Assembly (NCBI RefSeq): GCF_000166135.1
Contig: NC_014666.1
Span: forward strand, 8,420,601 to 8,484,600
DNA length: 64,000 nucleotides
DNA from: Pseudofrankia inefficax
GTDB taxonomy: Bacteria > Actinomycetota > Actinomycetes > Frankiales > Frankiaceae
Direction of reading: 5' to 3'
The position numbers and the translations under genes were made by a program. Under the pieces are notes generated by a model. The model saw nothing but the letters and a program-made list of their open reading frames with translations. It was not told the origin of the DNA and searched no databases. Positions 26,104 through 34,915 of the stretch are shown one piece after another. Within the stretch, counting starts at the first letter, position 1. Every line of letters starts with the position of its first letter.

Positions 26104-27183
26104 TCAAGCGGAAGCGCGGATGACCAGCTCGGTGGGCAGGATCAGCTCTCGGGGTTCGCCGTCCGGATCCGCGATGCGGGCCAGCAGCAGCTGGACCATC
26201 TCCTGGCCCATCAGCTCGACCTGCTGGCGGACGGTGGTCAGCGGCGGGTCGGCGTAGGCGGCCAGCGCCGCGTCGTCGAAGCCGACTACGGCCACGTCGT
26301 CCGGCACCCGCCGCCCGGCCGCCCGCAGTGCGCGCAGCGCGCCCAGCGCCATCAGGTCCGACGCCGCGAACACGGCGTCCAGGTCCGGGTGCTCGGCCAG
26401 CAGCCGCTCGGTCGCGGCCTGCCCGCTGGCCTCGGTGAAGTCGCCGACGACCACCCACCCCGCCGCCGCGTCGCCGCCGGCGGCGCGCACCGCCTCGGTG
26501 TAGCCGCGCAGCCGGTCGACGCCGACGCTCATGTCCGGTGGGCCGGCGACGGTCGCGATCCGGCGGCGGCCGGTGGCGAGCAGATGGCCGACGGCGTCGC
26601 GGGCGCCCCCGACGTTGTCCGCGTCGACGTAGTCGACCATCCGGCCGGTCAGCAGCCGCCCGGCCATCACGAGCGGCACACCGGCCGCGGCGATCGCGTT
26701 GGGCATGATGTCGTCGCCGTGCAGCGAGATGAGCAGCACGCCGTCGACGTGGCCGTTGCCGACGTAGCGCAGCGCCCGGTCCCGCTGGGCCTCCCCCTGG
26801 GCCTGCAGCAGGACGAGCTGCAGATCGGTGGGGCTCAGCGCCCGGTTGACGCCGCGCAGCACGCTCGCGAAGAACGGGTCGGAGAACACGGTGTCCGGTC
26901 GTTCGTGGACGATCAGCACGAGGGTGTCGGTCCGGCGGGTGACCAGGCTGCGAGCGGCCCGGTTCGGCACGTAGCCGAGCTGCGCGATCGCCGCGGTGAC
27001 CGAGGCCAGGGCCTCCGGAGACACCCGAGACGACCCGTTGACCACCCGCGAGACGGTCGCCCGCGAGACCCCGGCGAGCTCCGCGACCTCCTCCAGCGTC
27101 GGCGCCCGGCGCGGAGCCGGGCCGGGGCCGCGCGACTCGCCGGAGGTCCCGCTCGGATCGGCCAGGCCGACCGCCCCGCTCAT
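26104..27183 (-). CDS. LacI-family transcriptional repressor, CebR-like by context
   Basis: 359 residues. The helix-turn-helix is textbook LacI (T-L-E-E-V-A-E-L-A-G-V-S-R-A-T-V-S-R-V-V-N-G near residue 25-46), followed by a periplasmic-binding-protein-like sugar domain (D-T-L-V-L-I-V-H-E, D-G-V-L-L-I-S, A-V-V-G-F-D-D). ATG 27183 has a GGGGGGAG sequence just upstream; a longer start at 27222 is possible. It follows the GH1 beta-glucosidase gene in the same orientation, as CebR often lies near cebEFG-bglC in Streptomyces. It probably represses the cellobiose operon through the palindrome at 32280-32293. Confidence 0.85.
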   Translation of the reverse strand: MSGAVGLADPSGTSGESRGPGPAPRRAPTLEEVAELAGVSRATVSRVVNGSSRVSPEALASVTAAIAQLGYVPNRAARSLVTRRTDTLVLIVHERPDTVFSDPFFASVLRGVNRALSPTDLQLVLLQAQGEAQRDRALRYVGNGHVDGVLLISLHGDDIMPNAIAAAGVPLVMAGRLLTGRMVDYVDADNVGGARDAVGHLLATGRRRIATVAGPPDMSVGVDRLRGYTEAVRAAGGDAAAGWVVVGDFTEASGQAATERLLAEHPDLDAVFAASDLMALGALRALRAAGRRVPDDVAVVGFDDAALAAYADPPLTTVRQQVELMGQEMVQLLLARIADPDGEPRELILPTELVIRASA

Positions 27184-27230
27184 CGCTCCCCCCTTCGTCG
27201 CGGCCGCCCCGACCTCAGCCAAGCCCCCGC

Positions 27231-27375
27231 CCGCTCGCTTGCTCCTGCGCTCACGGCGTCCCGGGTTCGCTCCGTCGCCGCACTCCCTACGGCCTCGTCC
27301 TCGTCCCTCGGACGAGACCTCCGCTCGCTTGCTCCTGCGCTCACGGCATCCCGGGTTCGCTCCGTCGCCGCACTC
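27231..27375. repeat. Two 55-base direct repeats with a hairpin between
   Basis: Copies at 27231-27285 and 27321-27375 are identical except for one base (G at 27258, A at 27348). Between them CTCGTCC (27300-27306) and GGACGAG (27310-27316) can form a 7-bp hairpin with a 3-base loop. The second copy reaches the stop codon of the GH1 gene. The repeats separate the beta-glucosidase and LacI genes, so the hairpin may act as a terminator. Only two copies were found in the window; not a CRISPR. Confidence 0.85.
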
Positions 27376-28816
27376 ACGCTGTCCCGTTTGCGGCGCGGTG
27401 GTCGCGGATCAGCCGGGAGTACCACAGCGCGCTCGACTTCGGAGTGCGGACCAGGGTCTCGAAGTCGACGTGGATCACGCCGAACCGCATTTTGTATCCC
27501 TCAGACCACTCGTAGTTGTCCAGCAGCGACCACACGAAGTATCCCCGGACATCCACCCCGTCTCCGACGACTTCCCGCACGACGTCCAGGTGCTGGGCGA
27601 CGTAGCGCAGCCGCCCCGGGTCGGGCACATCACCGTCGGCCGCCGGCTCGTCGAGGAAGGCGGCGCCGTTCTCGTGTATGTACCAGGAGGTGCCCGGATA
27701 GTCGGCGTCGAGCCGCCGCAGCAGCGCGGCGTAGCTTCGTGGCCGGATCGGCCAGCCCAGCGCGGTCACGTCGTCGGTCGACTTCACCCGGGTCAGGTCG
27801 GCGCCGCCGACGAACGGCATCGGTGCCGGGTCGGGATCCGGGCCGGGGACGACGATGTGCGGGGCGTAGTAGTTGACCCCGATCCAGTCGAGCGGCGCGC
27901 CGATGCGCAGCAGGTCGCCGGGCTCGACCGGCAGTTCGGCGCCCACCTTGGCGAAGTCCGCGACGACGTCCTCGGGGTAGCTGCCGCGCAGCAGCGGGTC
28001 GAGCCAGAGCCTGATCGTCTGGCCGTCGACCAGCCGGACCAGGTCCCGCGCCGCCGGCGAGTCCTCGGGCGACTCCGCCGGGATGAGGTTCAGGGTGATG
28101 CCGACGTCGCCGACCCCGCGGGCACGCAGCGCCTCGACGCCGAGGGCGTGGCCGAGCAGCAGATGGTGTACCGACCGGACGGCCGCATGTGTGCTCTGGA
28201 CGCCGGGCGCGTGCCGGCCGGTCAGATGCCCCTCGAATGCGGAGCACCACGGCTCGTTGAGGGTGGACCAGTGCTTCACCCGGTCGCCCAGCGCGGTCGC
28301 CACCTGGTCGGTGTAGTCGGCGAACCGGTGGGCCGTCTCCCGGCTGGCCCAGCCGCCCAGATCCTGCAACGACTGCGGCAGGTCCCAGTGGTAGAGGGTC
28401 AGCCAGGGATCGAGGCCGGCGGCGAGCAGTTCGTCAACCAGCCGGTCGTAGAAGCCGAGCCCAGCCCGGTTGACAGCCCCGGACCCGGTCGGCATGACCC
28501 GCGGCCAGGCCACCGAGAACCGGTAGGCCTCGAGGCCGAGGCCGGCCATCAGCGCGATGTCCTCGCGATACCGGTGGTAGTGGTCAACCGCGACCGCGCC
28601 GCTCTCCCCGTTGCGGGTCTTGCCCGGGGTCCGGGCGAAGGTGTCCCAGATGCTCGGGCCGCGCCCGTCCTCCGTGGTGGCGCCCTCGATCTGGTAGGCC
28701 GAGGTGGCCGCGCCCCAGACGAAGCCCCCGGGCAGGCCGGTCGCGATCCGGGCGGCAAGCTCGTCGGTCTCGGGCGTACCCGCCGCCCCGATCGCCGAGG
28801 CAGTACTGATCGTCAT
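27374..28816 (-). CDS. bglC: GH1 beta-glucosidase
   Basis: 480 residues. N-terminal F-V-W-G-A-A-T-S-A-Y-Q-I-E-G (near 30-43) and T-L-N-E-P-W (acid/base glutamate near 175) identify glycoside hydrolase family 1; the nucleophile is the glutamate in Y-I-H-E-N-G (near 380). It hydrolyses cellobiose and related beta-glucosides to glucose in the cytoplasm after uptake by the adjacent ABC system. The ATG at 28816 overlaps the stop of the upstream permease (ATGA). Symbol by analogy with the Streptomyces cebEFG-bglC locus. Confidence 0.9.
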   Translation of the reverse strand: MTISTASAIGAAGTPETDELAARIATGLPGGFVWGAATSAYQIEGATTEDGRGPSIWDTFARTPGKTRNGESGAVAVDHYHRYREDIALMAGLGLEAYRFSVAWPRVMPTGSGAVNRAGLGFYDRLVDELLAAGLDPWLTLYHWDLPQSLQDLGGWASRETAHRFADYTDQVATALGDRVKHWSTLNEPWCSAFEGHLTGRHAPGVQSTHAAVRSVHHLLLGHALGVEALRARGVGDVGITLNLIPAESPEDSPAARDLVRLVDGQTIRLWLDPLLRGSYPEDVVADFAKVGAELPVEPGDLLRIGAPLDWIGVNYYAPHIVVPGPDPDPAPMPFVGGADLTRVKSTDDVTALGWPIRPRSYAALLRRLDADYPGTSWYIHENGAAFLDEPAADGDVPDPGRLRYVAQHLDVVREVVGDGVDVRGYFVWSLLDNYEWSEGYKMRFGVIHVDFETLVRTPKSSALWYSRLIRDHRAANGTA

Positions 28817-29733
28817 CCCTTGACCGCGCCTTCCATGATTCCACTGATGATCTGACGGCCGAACACGATGAAGACGACGATCACGGGAAGAGTCCCGATC
28901 GCGGTGCCCGCGAGGACGAGCGTGTTGTCGCGGTAGTAGCCAGCGGACAGGCTGCTGAGCGCGACCTGGACCGTGGGGTTCTGCGGGCTCAGCGCGATCA
29001 GCGGCCACATGAAGTCGTTCCACGCCTGCATGAAGGTGAGCAGGCCGAGCACGGCCATCGCCGGGCGCAGTCCCGGCAGGACGACGTGCCAGTAGAGGCC
29101 GAGCGTCGAGCAGCCATCCATCCGGCCGGCCTCGAGCAGCTCGTCCGGAATCGCCTGCTCGGTGTACTGACGCATGAAGACCACGCCGAACGCGGTCACC
29201 GCGGTCGGGACGATCACGGAGATCAGGTGATTGGTCCAGCCGAACTTGTGCATCTCGATGTAGAGCGGGATGACCCCGAGCTGAACCGGCACCATCATCG
29301 TTCCGATCACGATGAGCAGCAGCGCGTTACGGCCGCGGAACCGCAGCTTCGCGAAGGCGAACCCGGCCAGCGAGCAGAACAGCAGCGTGCACAGCGTGAT
29401 GGACGACGCGACCAGGAGCGAGTTGGTCAGGGCCTTCCCGAACCCGACCGTGTCGAAGACCCGGCGCAGGTTCTCGAAGAAGTGCGGGCCCGGGGTCAAC
29501 GGCGGGGGGACCTTCGCGACGTCCGCGTTCGTCCGGGACGGGACCAGGAACGTCCAGTAGACCGGGAAGATCGAGATCAGCAGGATGACGATCAGGAACG
29601 GGTAGCGCAGCAGGCCAGGGCGCCGCGCGCTCGGGTCGATGTCGCGGCGGCGGCGCGCGCCGCGGGCGGCAGGCCCCGGCGGGCCGGTCGGGGGTACCGA
29701 GGCCCCGACGGGCTCCTGGGTCGCGACGCTCAT
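28813..29733 (-). CDS. cebG: ABC sugar permease, MalG/CebG-like
   Basis: 306 residues. N-terminal hydrophobic segment F-L-I-V-I-L-L-I-S-I-F-P-V-Y-W and several others; the cytoplasmic EAA loop is E-A-G-R-M-D-G-C-S near residue 205 followed by L-P-G-L-R-P. Such proteins form the second membrane subunit of a carbohydrate importer of the CUT1 class. The start at 29733 overlaps the stop of the first permease (29730-29733), and its stop overlaps the GH1 start. The first 40 residues (Ala/Gly/Pro/Arg-rich) are outside the membrane. Confidence 0.9.
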   Translation of the reverse strand: MSVATQEPVGASVPPTGPPGPAARGARRRRDIDPSARRPGLLRYPFLIVILLISIFPVYWTFLVPSRTNADVAKVPPPLTPGPHFFENLRRVFDTVGFGKALTNSLLVASSITLCTLLFCSLAGFAFAKLRFRGRNALLLIVIGTMMVPVQLGVIPLYIEMHKFGWTNHLISVIVPTAVTAFGVVFMRQYTEQAIPDELLEAGRMDGCSTLGLYWHVVLPGLRPAMAVLGLLTFMQAWNDFMWPLIALSPQNPTVQVALSSLSAGYYRDNTLVLAGTAIGTLPVIVVFIVFGRQIISGIMEGAVKG

Positions 29734-30776
29734 CGGGTCCCTCCCGGGGTGTCGTCCGCCCGTAGGCGCCGGACGCGGCGGGCGCGGCCGGCCTGCCGGG
29801 CGCCGCCGACCAGCGCTCCGCCACGGGTGATCAGGTACGCGCCGCCGGCGAGCAGCACCGTCAGCAGGAACATCAGCCACGCGACCGCCGAGGCGTAGCC
29901 GAAGTGGTAGAGGTGGAAACCCTCCTCGTACATGAAGAGCGCCAGTGTCTGGAACTGCCGGCTGGTGCCGCCGGTGACGCTGCCGGGCGTCGTCTCGAAC
30001 AGCAGCGGCTCGGTGAACAGTTGGATCTGGCCGATGATCGAGACCAGGCCGGTGAAGGCGATCGTCGGGCGCAGCGCCGGCAGCGTGACGTGCCACAGCT
30101 GGCGCCAGGTACCGGCGCCGTCGATCGCGGCCGCCTCGAACTGCTCCTTCGGGATCGCCTGCATCGCCGCCAGGTAGATCAGCGCGTTGTAGCCGGTCCA
30201 GCGCCAGATCACCATCGAGGAGATCGCGATCTTCGAGCTCCAGGTGCCGGCCTCCCAGTTGATCCGCGGCAGGCCGACCGTGTGCAGCGCCCAGTTGAAA
30301 AGGCCGTAATGGAAGCTGAAGAGCTGCCCGAACACGAGCGTGACCGCGACGATCGAGGTGACGTTCGGCAGCAGGACACCCATCCGGAACAGCGTCCGGC
30401 CCCGGATCCGGGAGTTCAGCGTGTGCGCCAGGACCAGCGCGAGCACCAGCTGGGGAATCGTGCACATGAACATCAGCAGGAACGTGTTGCGGACCGCGTG
30501 CCAGAAGTACGGGTCGGCCATCAGTTCGCTGTAGTTGCGCAGCCCGATCATCTTTCCGCTGTGCGAGCTGAGCATGCTGCGGTCGTGCAGCGAGACCCAG
30601 AACGTGTAGAGCATCGGGAAGAGGCCGAACACCGCGAAGAGCAGGAAGAAGGGGGCGACGAATCCGTACGGGGCCGTCACGCCGGTCACTCGCCGGATTC
30701 CGGAGCGGACCGCGCTCGGGCGGCGCCGGGGTGGCGCGGCGTCCGCGGTGGACGCCGGGGTTACGAGGGTGGTCAC
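29730..30776 (-). CDS. cebF: ABC sugar permease, MalF/CebF-like
   Basis: 348 residues with six likely membrane helices and the EAA loop E-A-A-A-I-D-G-A-G near residue 215 followed by L-P-A-L-R-P. N-terminal about 45 residues are cytosolic. Forms the pore with the second permease for uptake of a disaccharide or oligosaccharide. Follows the binding-protein gene after a 169-base gap and overlaps the second permease gene by four bases. Symbol by analogy with Streptomyces cebF. Confidence 0.9.
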   Translation of the reverse strand: MTTLVTPASTADAAPPRRRPSAVRSGIRRVTGVTAPYGFVAPFFLLFAVFGLFPMLYTFWVSLHDRSMLSSHSGKMIGLRNYSELMADPYFWHAVRNTFLLMFMCTIPQLVLALVLAHTLNSRIRGRTLFRMGVLLPNVTSIVAVTLVFGQLFSFHYGLFNWALHTVGLPRINWEAGTWSSKIAISSMVIWRWTGYNALIYLAAMQAIPKEQFEAAAIDGAGTWRQLWHVTLPALRPTIAFTGLVSIIGQIQLFTEPLLFETTPGSVTGGTSRQFQTLALFMYEEGFHLYHFGYASAVAWLMFLLTVLLAGGAYLITRGGALVGGARQAGRARRVRRLRADDTPGGTR

Positions 30777-30945
30777 CGGGATTCCTCCGGTCCGGGGGCT
30801 CCGCGCGGCGGGCTTTCCCGCGATGTGTCGACAGTGCGGAAATCGGGTCGGGCTGGCGCCCCGCGCCGGGGGCCGCGCGCACCAGGGGCGGGGTGCGCGC
30901 GGCCGGCCGGCGGGGATCGACGGCCCGGGTCAGGCGGTCAGCGGG

Positions 30946-32238
30946 TCAGCGTGCGGCCCGTTCGGCGTCCGAGACGGCGGCTGTCCAGGCGGCCGCCGGA
31001 TCGGTGTGCTTCTGCTCCATGTTCTGGATCTGCGCCTCGATCGCCGCCCGGATGGCGCCGTGCTTGGGTCCCTGGTACTGCGGGGTCAGGGAGAGCGCGG
31101 ACTCGCCGAAGATCTTGCCGGTCGGCGCGTTGAGGAAGTACGGGTTGGTGAAGCTCTGAACGGTCGGGTCGTTGACGCCCCCGACGGTCGACGGCACGTT
31201 GCCGACCGACTTGAAGACCTTGACCTGGTTCTCCGGCTCGGTCAGGAAGTCGACCAGCTCGGCGGCGAGCTTCTTGTTCTTGCTCTGCGCCGGGACCGTC
31301 AGCCACGAGCCGCCCCAGTTACCGCCCTTGCCCGGGACCGCTGCGACGTTCCAGATGCCCTCGCCGGGCTTGGCCTGCTGGATGTTCGCCATCATCCAGG
31401 CGGGGCAGGTCAGGGTGGCGAACGCGCCGTTCGCGATCGCCTTGGTCCAGTCGTCCGAGAAGGAGACCAGGCCGCCGGACAGGCCGCCCTGGATCGCCGC
31501 CGCGGTCGAGTCGAACGCGGCCTTCACGCCCGGGTTGGTGCCGACCTCGACGTCGTCGGTTCCCGGCTTGTAGTAGCTCTCCTTGAGCTGGAAGACCTGG
31601 GCGTTGTAGACGTTGGTCCCGGTGTCGAACCAGGTCGCGCCGGTGTTGGCGGCCTTGAACTTCTGGCCGGTCTGGAAGTATGCGTCCCAGGTCGGCCACA
31701 GCGCGGCGACCGCGGCCGGGTCGGTGGGCAGGCCGGCCTTCTGGAAGAGCTGGGTGTTGTAGCACATGGCCAGGCCGCCGACATCGGTGCCGAGGCCGAA
31801 CAGCGACTTGCCGTCGGTCGACTCGCCCATGGTCCACTTGTAGCTGCCGTAGTCGGCCTTGCGGCTGGCGAGGCCGTAGTCGTTCAGGTTCGCGAACAGG
31901 TCCGGGGTCGCCTTGAACTGGGCCATGAAGCCCTCGTCCACGGCCTCGACGTCGCCCGCGCCCGACCCGGCGGCGAGGTGCTTGACCAGGTTGTTGTGGT
32001 GGGTGTTGTACTCGCTGATGTTTTCGACGATCTTGACGCCCGGATGGCTGGCCTCGAACGCCGCGTACAGGCCGGCGTCCTTGTAGCCGAACGTGCTGAA
32101 GTCGTTGACGACGAGCGTCGTGCTCTTGTTGCCGCCTCCTGCTCCGTTGTCGCTGCTGCCGCCACAGGCCGTCGCCACCAGCGCCGTGACCAGGAATGCC
32201 CCGGTCATGGCCGCTAAGCGACCGCGTTGTGCCCTCAT
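30946..32238 (-). CDS. cebE: ABC extracellular sugar-binding lipoprotein, CebE-like
   Basis: 430 residues. Signal sequence M-R-A-Q-R-G-R-L-A-A-M then A-F-L-V-T-A-L-V-A-T-A-C-G, so the cysteine near residue 25 is the probable lipid-attachment site. The mature part resembles CUT1 sugar-binding proteins (T-L-V-V-N-D-F-S-T-F-G, and W-T-M-G-E-S near 130). It captures a sugar, probably cellobiose or cello-oligosaccharide, at the membrane surface. An AGGGAGG ribosome-binding site sits five bases before the ATG. First gene of the leftward operon; the CebR-like operator is 42 bases upstream of the start. Confidence 0.9.
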   Translation of the reverse strand: MRAQRGRLAAMTGAFLVTALVATACGGSSDNGAGGGNKSTTLVVNDFSTFGYKDAGLYAAFEASHPGVKIVENISEYNTHHNNLVKHLAAGSGAGDVEAVDEGFMAQFKATPDLFANLNDYGLASRKADYGSYKWTMGESTDGKSLFGLGTDVGGLAMCYNTQLFQKAGLPTDPAAVAALWPTWDAYFQTGQKFKAANTGATWFDTGTNVYNAQVFQLKESYYKPGTDDVEVGTNPGVKAAFDSTAAAIQGGLSGGLVSFSDDWTKAIANGAFATLTCPAWMMANIQQAKPGEGIWNVAAVPGKGGNWGGSWLTVPAQSKNKKLAAELVDFLTEPENQVKVFKSVGNVPSTVGGVNDPTVQSFTNPYFLNAPTGKIFGESALSLTPQYQGPKHGAIRAAIEAQIQNMEQKHTDPAAAWTAAVSDAERAAR

Positions 32239-32279
32239 GAAGCCCTCCCTCTGGCTTCACGCCCACCGCACTGATCGCG

Positions 32280-32293
32280 TGTGAGCGCTCTCA
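32280..32293. promoter_or_regulatory. CebR/LacI-type operator upstream of the cellobiose operon
   Basis: The 14-mer TGTGAGCGCTCTCA has the palindromic core GAGCGCTC and differs at two symmetrical positions from the Streptomyces CebR box TGGGAGCGCTCCCA. It lies between the divergent binding-protein and ATPase genes and may control both. Confidence 0.75.
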
Positions 32294-32601
32294 TGGCTTC
32301 GGAACTGTGATGCGTGGTTGCGCTGGTGTCAAGGGCCAGTTGCCCAGAGATGTCTCGCGCACTTTCAGGCGTCGATCGACTACCCAAAGCACATCCGGCC
32401 ATCGTCTGGACGCGGCCGGACCCGCCGTGTCACCCTTTGCGGCACGCCGTCAGACCGGGACGACTGGGGACTCCCTCCCTCACCGTCCAGCCATCGGTCT
32501 GACCAGCGCGGCCCGCTGACGGGCCGCGCTGGACACCGGCGCACCGTTCGCATGCGCGCCCGGCGCCGAGCCCGCCGGGGGTGGAAGGGAAGAGGGAGCC
32601 C

Positions 32602-33801
32602 ATGTCCACGATCGAGCTTCGCGATGTCTCGCTGACCTACGGCGTCGGCCCGGTCCTCGACAACATCAGCCTGTCCGTCGAGGACGGCGAGTTTCTGGTG
32701 CTCGTCGGGCCTTCCGGCAGCGGCAAGACCACCGCGCTGCGGATCGTCGCCGGCCTGCTGAGCCCGACCTCCGGCCAGGTTTTCGTCGGCGGCGAGGACG
32801 TCACCAGGGTGCCGCCGGCGGAGCGTGACCTGGCGATGGTCTTCCAGAGCTACGCGCTGTACCCGCACATGACCGTGCGCAACAACATGGCGTTCGGGCT
32901 ACGGCTGGCCGGCGTCTCCCGCAAGGAGCGTGACGAGCGGGTCGAGCGCGCCGCGAAGATTCTCGGCCTCACCGAGCTGCTCGACCGCCGGCCGAAGGCG
33001 CTGTCCGGCGGGCAGCGTCAGCGCGTCGCGATGGGGCGGGCGATCGTGCGGGAACCCCGGGCCTTCCTGATGGACGAACCCCTGTCGAACCTGGACGCCA
33101 AGCTGCGCACCCAGGTCCGCGCGCAGATCGGCCGTATCCAACGCAACCTCGGGATTACGACGCTCTACGTCACCCACGACCAGATCGAGGCCATGACGAT
33201 GGCCGATCGGATCGCGGTGCTGCACGAGGGCCGGCTCCAGCAGCTCGGCACACCCGACGAGCTGTTCTCCCAGCCGGCGAACGTCTTCGTCGCCGCGTTC
33301 ATCGGCAGCCCGGCCACCAACCTGATCCCCGGCACGCTGACCACGGCGGACGGGCAGACGGCGCTGCGGGTCGGCGGCCAGACGCTGGTGCTGCCGGCCG
33401 AGCTCGCGGCCGCGGTCACCGCCGCCAGTACGCCGGAGGTGCTGGTCGGCGTCCGGCCCCACGACGTGGAGACCCGGCCACCGGACGCCGCGGCGCTCAC
33501 CCTGGAGGTCGACGTCGACCTGGTCGAACGGCTCGGGACCGAGACGCTCGTGCATGGGGAGATGGTCACCGGCTCGGTGAGCGGGGCCGCCGCCCAGGCC
33601 GCGCACGCGCTGACCGCGGCGGATGACGGACTGCCCACGGACCCGGACCGGCACCGGTTCACGGCGGCGCTCGACGCACGAACCGAGGTCAGCGCCGGCA
33701 GTCGGCTGCCGTTCTACGTCGCCGCCGCCCGCCTGCACCTTTTCGACGCCGAAACCGGCGTGACGCTGCGGGCTGACCGCAAATCCCTGGCGGCGGTCTG
33801 A
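32602..33801 (+). CDS. msiK: ABC transporter ATPase, MsiK/UgpC type
   Basis: 399 residues. Walker A G-P-S-G-S-G-K-T near 37, L-S-G-G-Q-R-Q-R signature near 135, Walker B F-L-M-D-E-P-L-S-N-L-D near 155, and the H-loop V-T-H-D-Q-I-E-A. The C-terminal 150 residues form the TOBE-type regulatory domain of CUT1 ATPases (V-G-V-R-P-H-D-V). In Streptomyces MsiK energises several sugar importers including Ceb. ATG 32602 is used because a GGGAG sequence lies just upstream; an in-frame GTG at 32581 is less likely. Divergent from the cebE operon. Confidence 0.85.
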   Translation: MSTIELRDVSLTYGVGPVLDNISLSVEDGEFLVLVGPSGSGKTTALRIVAGLLSPTSGQVFVGGEDVTRVPPAERDLAMVFQSYALYPHMTVRNNMAFGLRLAGVSRKERDERVERAAKILGLTELLDRRPKALSGGQRQRVAMGRAIVREPRAFLMDEPLSNLDAKLRTQVRAQIGRIQRNLGITTLYVTHDQIEAMTMADRIAVLHEGRLQQLGTPDELFSQPANVFVAAFIGSPATNLIPGTLTTADGQTALRVGGQTLVLPAELAAAVTAASTPEVLVGVRPHDVETRPPDAAALTLEVDVDLVERLGTETLVHGEMVTGSVSGAAAQAAHALTAADDGLPTDPDRHRFTAALDARTEVSAGSRLPFYVAAARLHLFDAETGVTLRADRKSLAAV

Positions 33802-33825
33802 CGGCGCTTCGCCCGGCAGAGACGA

Positions 33826-33864
33826 ACTCGCCGCCGGTTCCGTTTCGCGGAGCCGGCGGCGAGT
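33826..33864. terminator. Strong hairpin between convergent genes
   Basis: Perfect 12-bp stem ACTCGCCGCCGG/CCGGCGGCGAGT extended by a further mismatch-plus-4 bp, loop TTTCG, between the ATPase stop (33801) and the stop of the leftward DUF3618 gene (33914). No U-tract, as usual in actinobacteria; probably a bidirectional terminator. Confidence 0.75.
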
Positions 33865-33913
33865 GGGTCGCCTGGTCGAATCGTGGCCGTCCGCCTGAGG
33901 ACGTGATCTCGTC

Positions 33914-34915
33914 TCAGGACGCTGTCTCGGAATGCTCCTTCTTCGCGGCCGTCGCCTTCTTCGAGGCCGGCTTCCTCTTCAGGGCCGCCCGCGCCGCCGC
34001 CGACGTCAGCCCGGACATCGCGCCGGCCCGCGAGCCGCCGTCCGCCTCACTGTCGGCCGGACCGGACGACGCGTACGGCCGCTTCCGGTTCGCCGCCTCC
34101 AGCAGGTCCTTCTCGCGGCGGCCCGGGTGACGCACCGTCCGGGCGCCGAGCGCACCGATCACGATCGAGGCTCCCGCGAGGCCGAGGTCACGCTTGCGCC
34201 CGCGTCCGCTTCGGTCGCCGGGCCGCGGCCCGCCGGCCTGCTGTGACCCGCCGGCCGCGACGCTCGACCGCTGCTGGTCAGTTCGCTGCTCGTCCGATCG
34301 CTGCTCGTCGGCCTGCCGGTGGCCATGGCCGTGATGTCCGCGGGGGAACGATGACAGGTGCTTGCGCACCCGGGCGTACGTCACGTGGTCGTCGGCCCGG
34401 TAGGTGGATGGATCATGCGACGGGACCCCGGCCTCGGCCTGGCGTCTCGGTGGCCGGAAGTCGGCCGAGCCGGGTCCCGAAGCGGGGTCGTACGAGGAGT
34501 CGACTCGCCGCACGTCGGCCGGATAGGGGGCGGGCGGCTGGTCCTCATGCTGCCGGTGTCGGCGCAACCGGCCGCCGCGCTCCCGGCGCTGCGCCTCGCC
34601 ACGCCGCTCGGCCGCGGCCTGGCTTACGCCGACGTCGAGTGCTTGGCCGGTACCGGTCTGCCCCTCGCCGAGATGGCCGCAGGTGCTGGAATGCTCGTGA
34701 TGGCTGCTGGAGCGCAGGGCCAGACGCTGCTTCATGCCCGCCGCGCCGGAGCCGACCTTCGCCCGCATCGAGGTCGCCGCGTCCCGCGCACCATTCGCCT
34801 TTCGACTGGCGACCCGGCCCGGGCTGTACCGCGCGGTCAGCTCGTCGATCTCGGCAGTGATCCGGTCGCGGGTCTCCTCGATTTCTGACCTTATTTCCTC
34901 AGGCCGTGCGCCCAC
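33914..34915 (-). CDS. DUF3618 protein with Lys/Ala-rich tail
   Basis: 333 residues. The first 35 residues (P-E-E-I-R-S-E-I-E-E-T-R-D, then I-D-E-L-T-A-R-Y) are a DUF3618 domain, a short amphipathic motif often found with phage-holin-X proteins. The middle is Ser/Arg/Asp-rich, likely disordered; the end (K-R-K-P-A-S-K-K-A-T-A-A-K-K) resembles histone-like tails. GTG 34915 is supported by AAGGAGG seven bases upstream and overlaps the end of the holin-X gene by 25 bases; other starts have no such site. Function unknown, perhaps envelope-linked. Confidence 0.7.
   Translation of the reverse strand: MGARPEEIRSEIEETRDRITAEIDELTARYSPGRVASRKANGARDAATSMRAKVGSGAAGMKQRLALRSSSHHEHSSTCGHLGEGQTGTGQALDVGVSQAAAERRGEAQRRERGGRLRRHRQHEDQPPAPYPADVRRVDSSYDPASGPGSADFRPPRRQAEAGVPSHDPSTYRADDHVTYARVRKHLSSFPRGHHGHGHRQADEQRSDEQRTDQQRSSVAAGGSQQAGGPRPGDRSGRGRKRDLGLAGASIVIGALGARTVRHPGRREKDLLEAANRKRPYASSGPADSEADGGSRAGAMSGLTSAAARAALKRKPASKKATAAKKEHSETAS

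Noticed and set aside
27231..27375. CRISPR array
   Set aside because: Only two copies of the repeat, 55 bases long with a 35-base gap; no Cas genes in the window.
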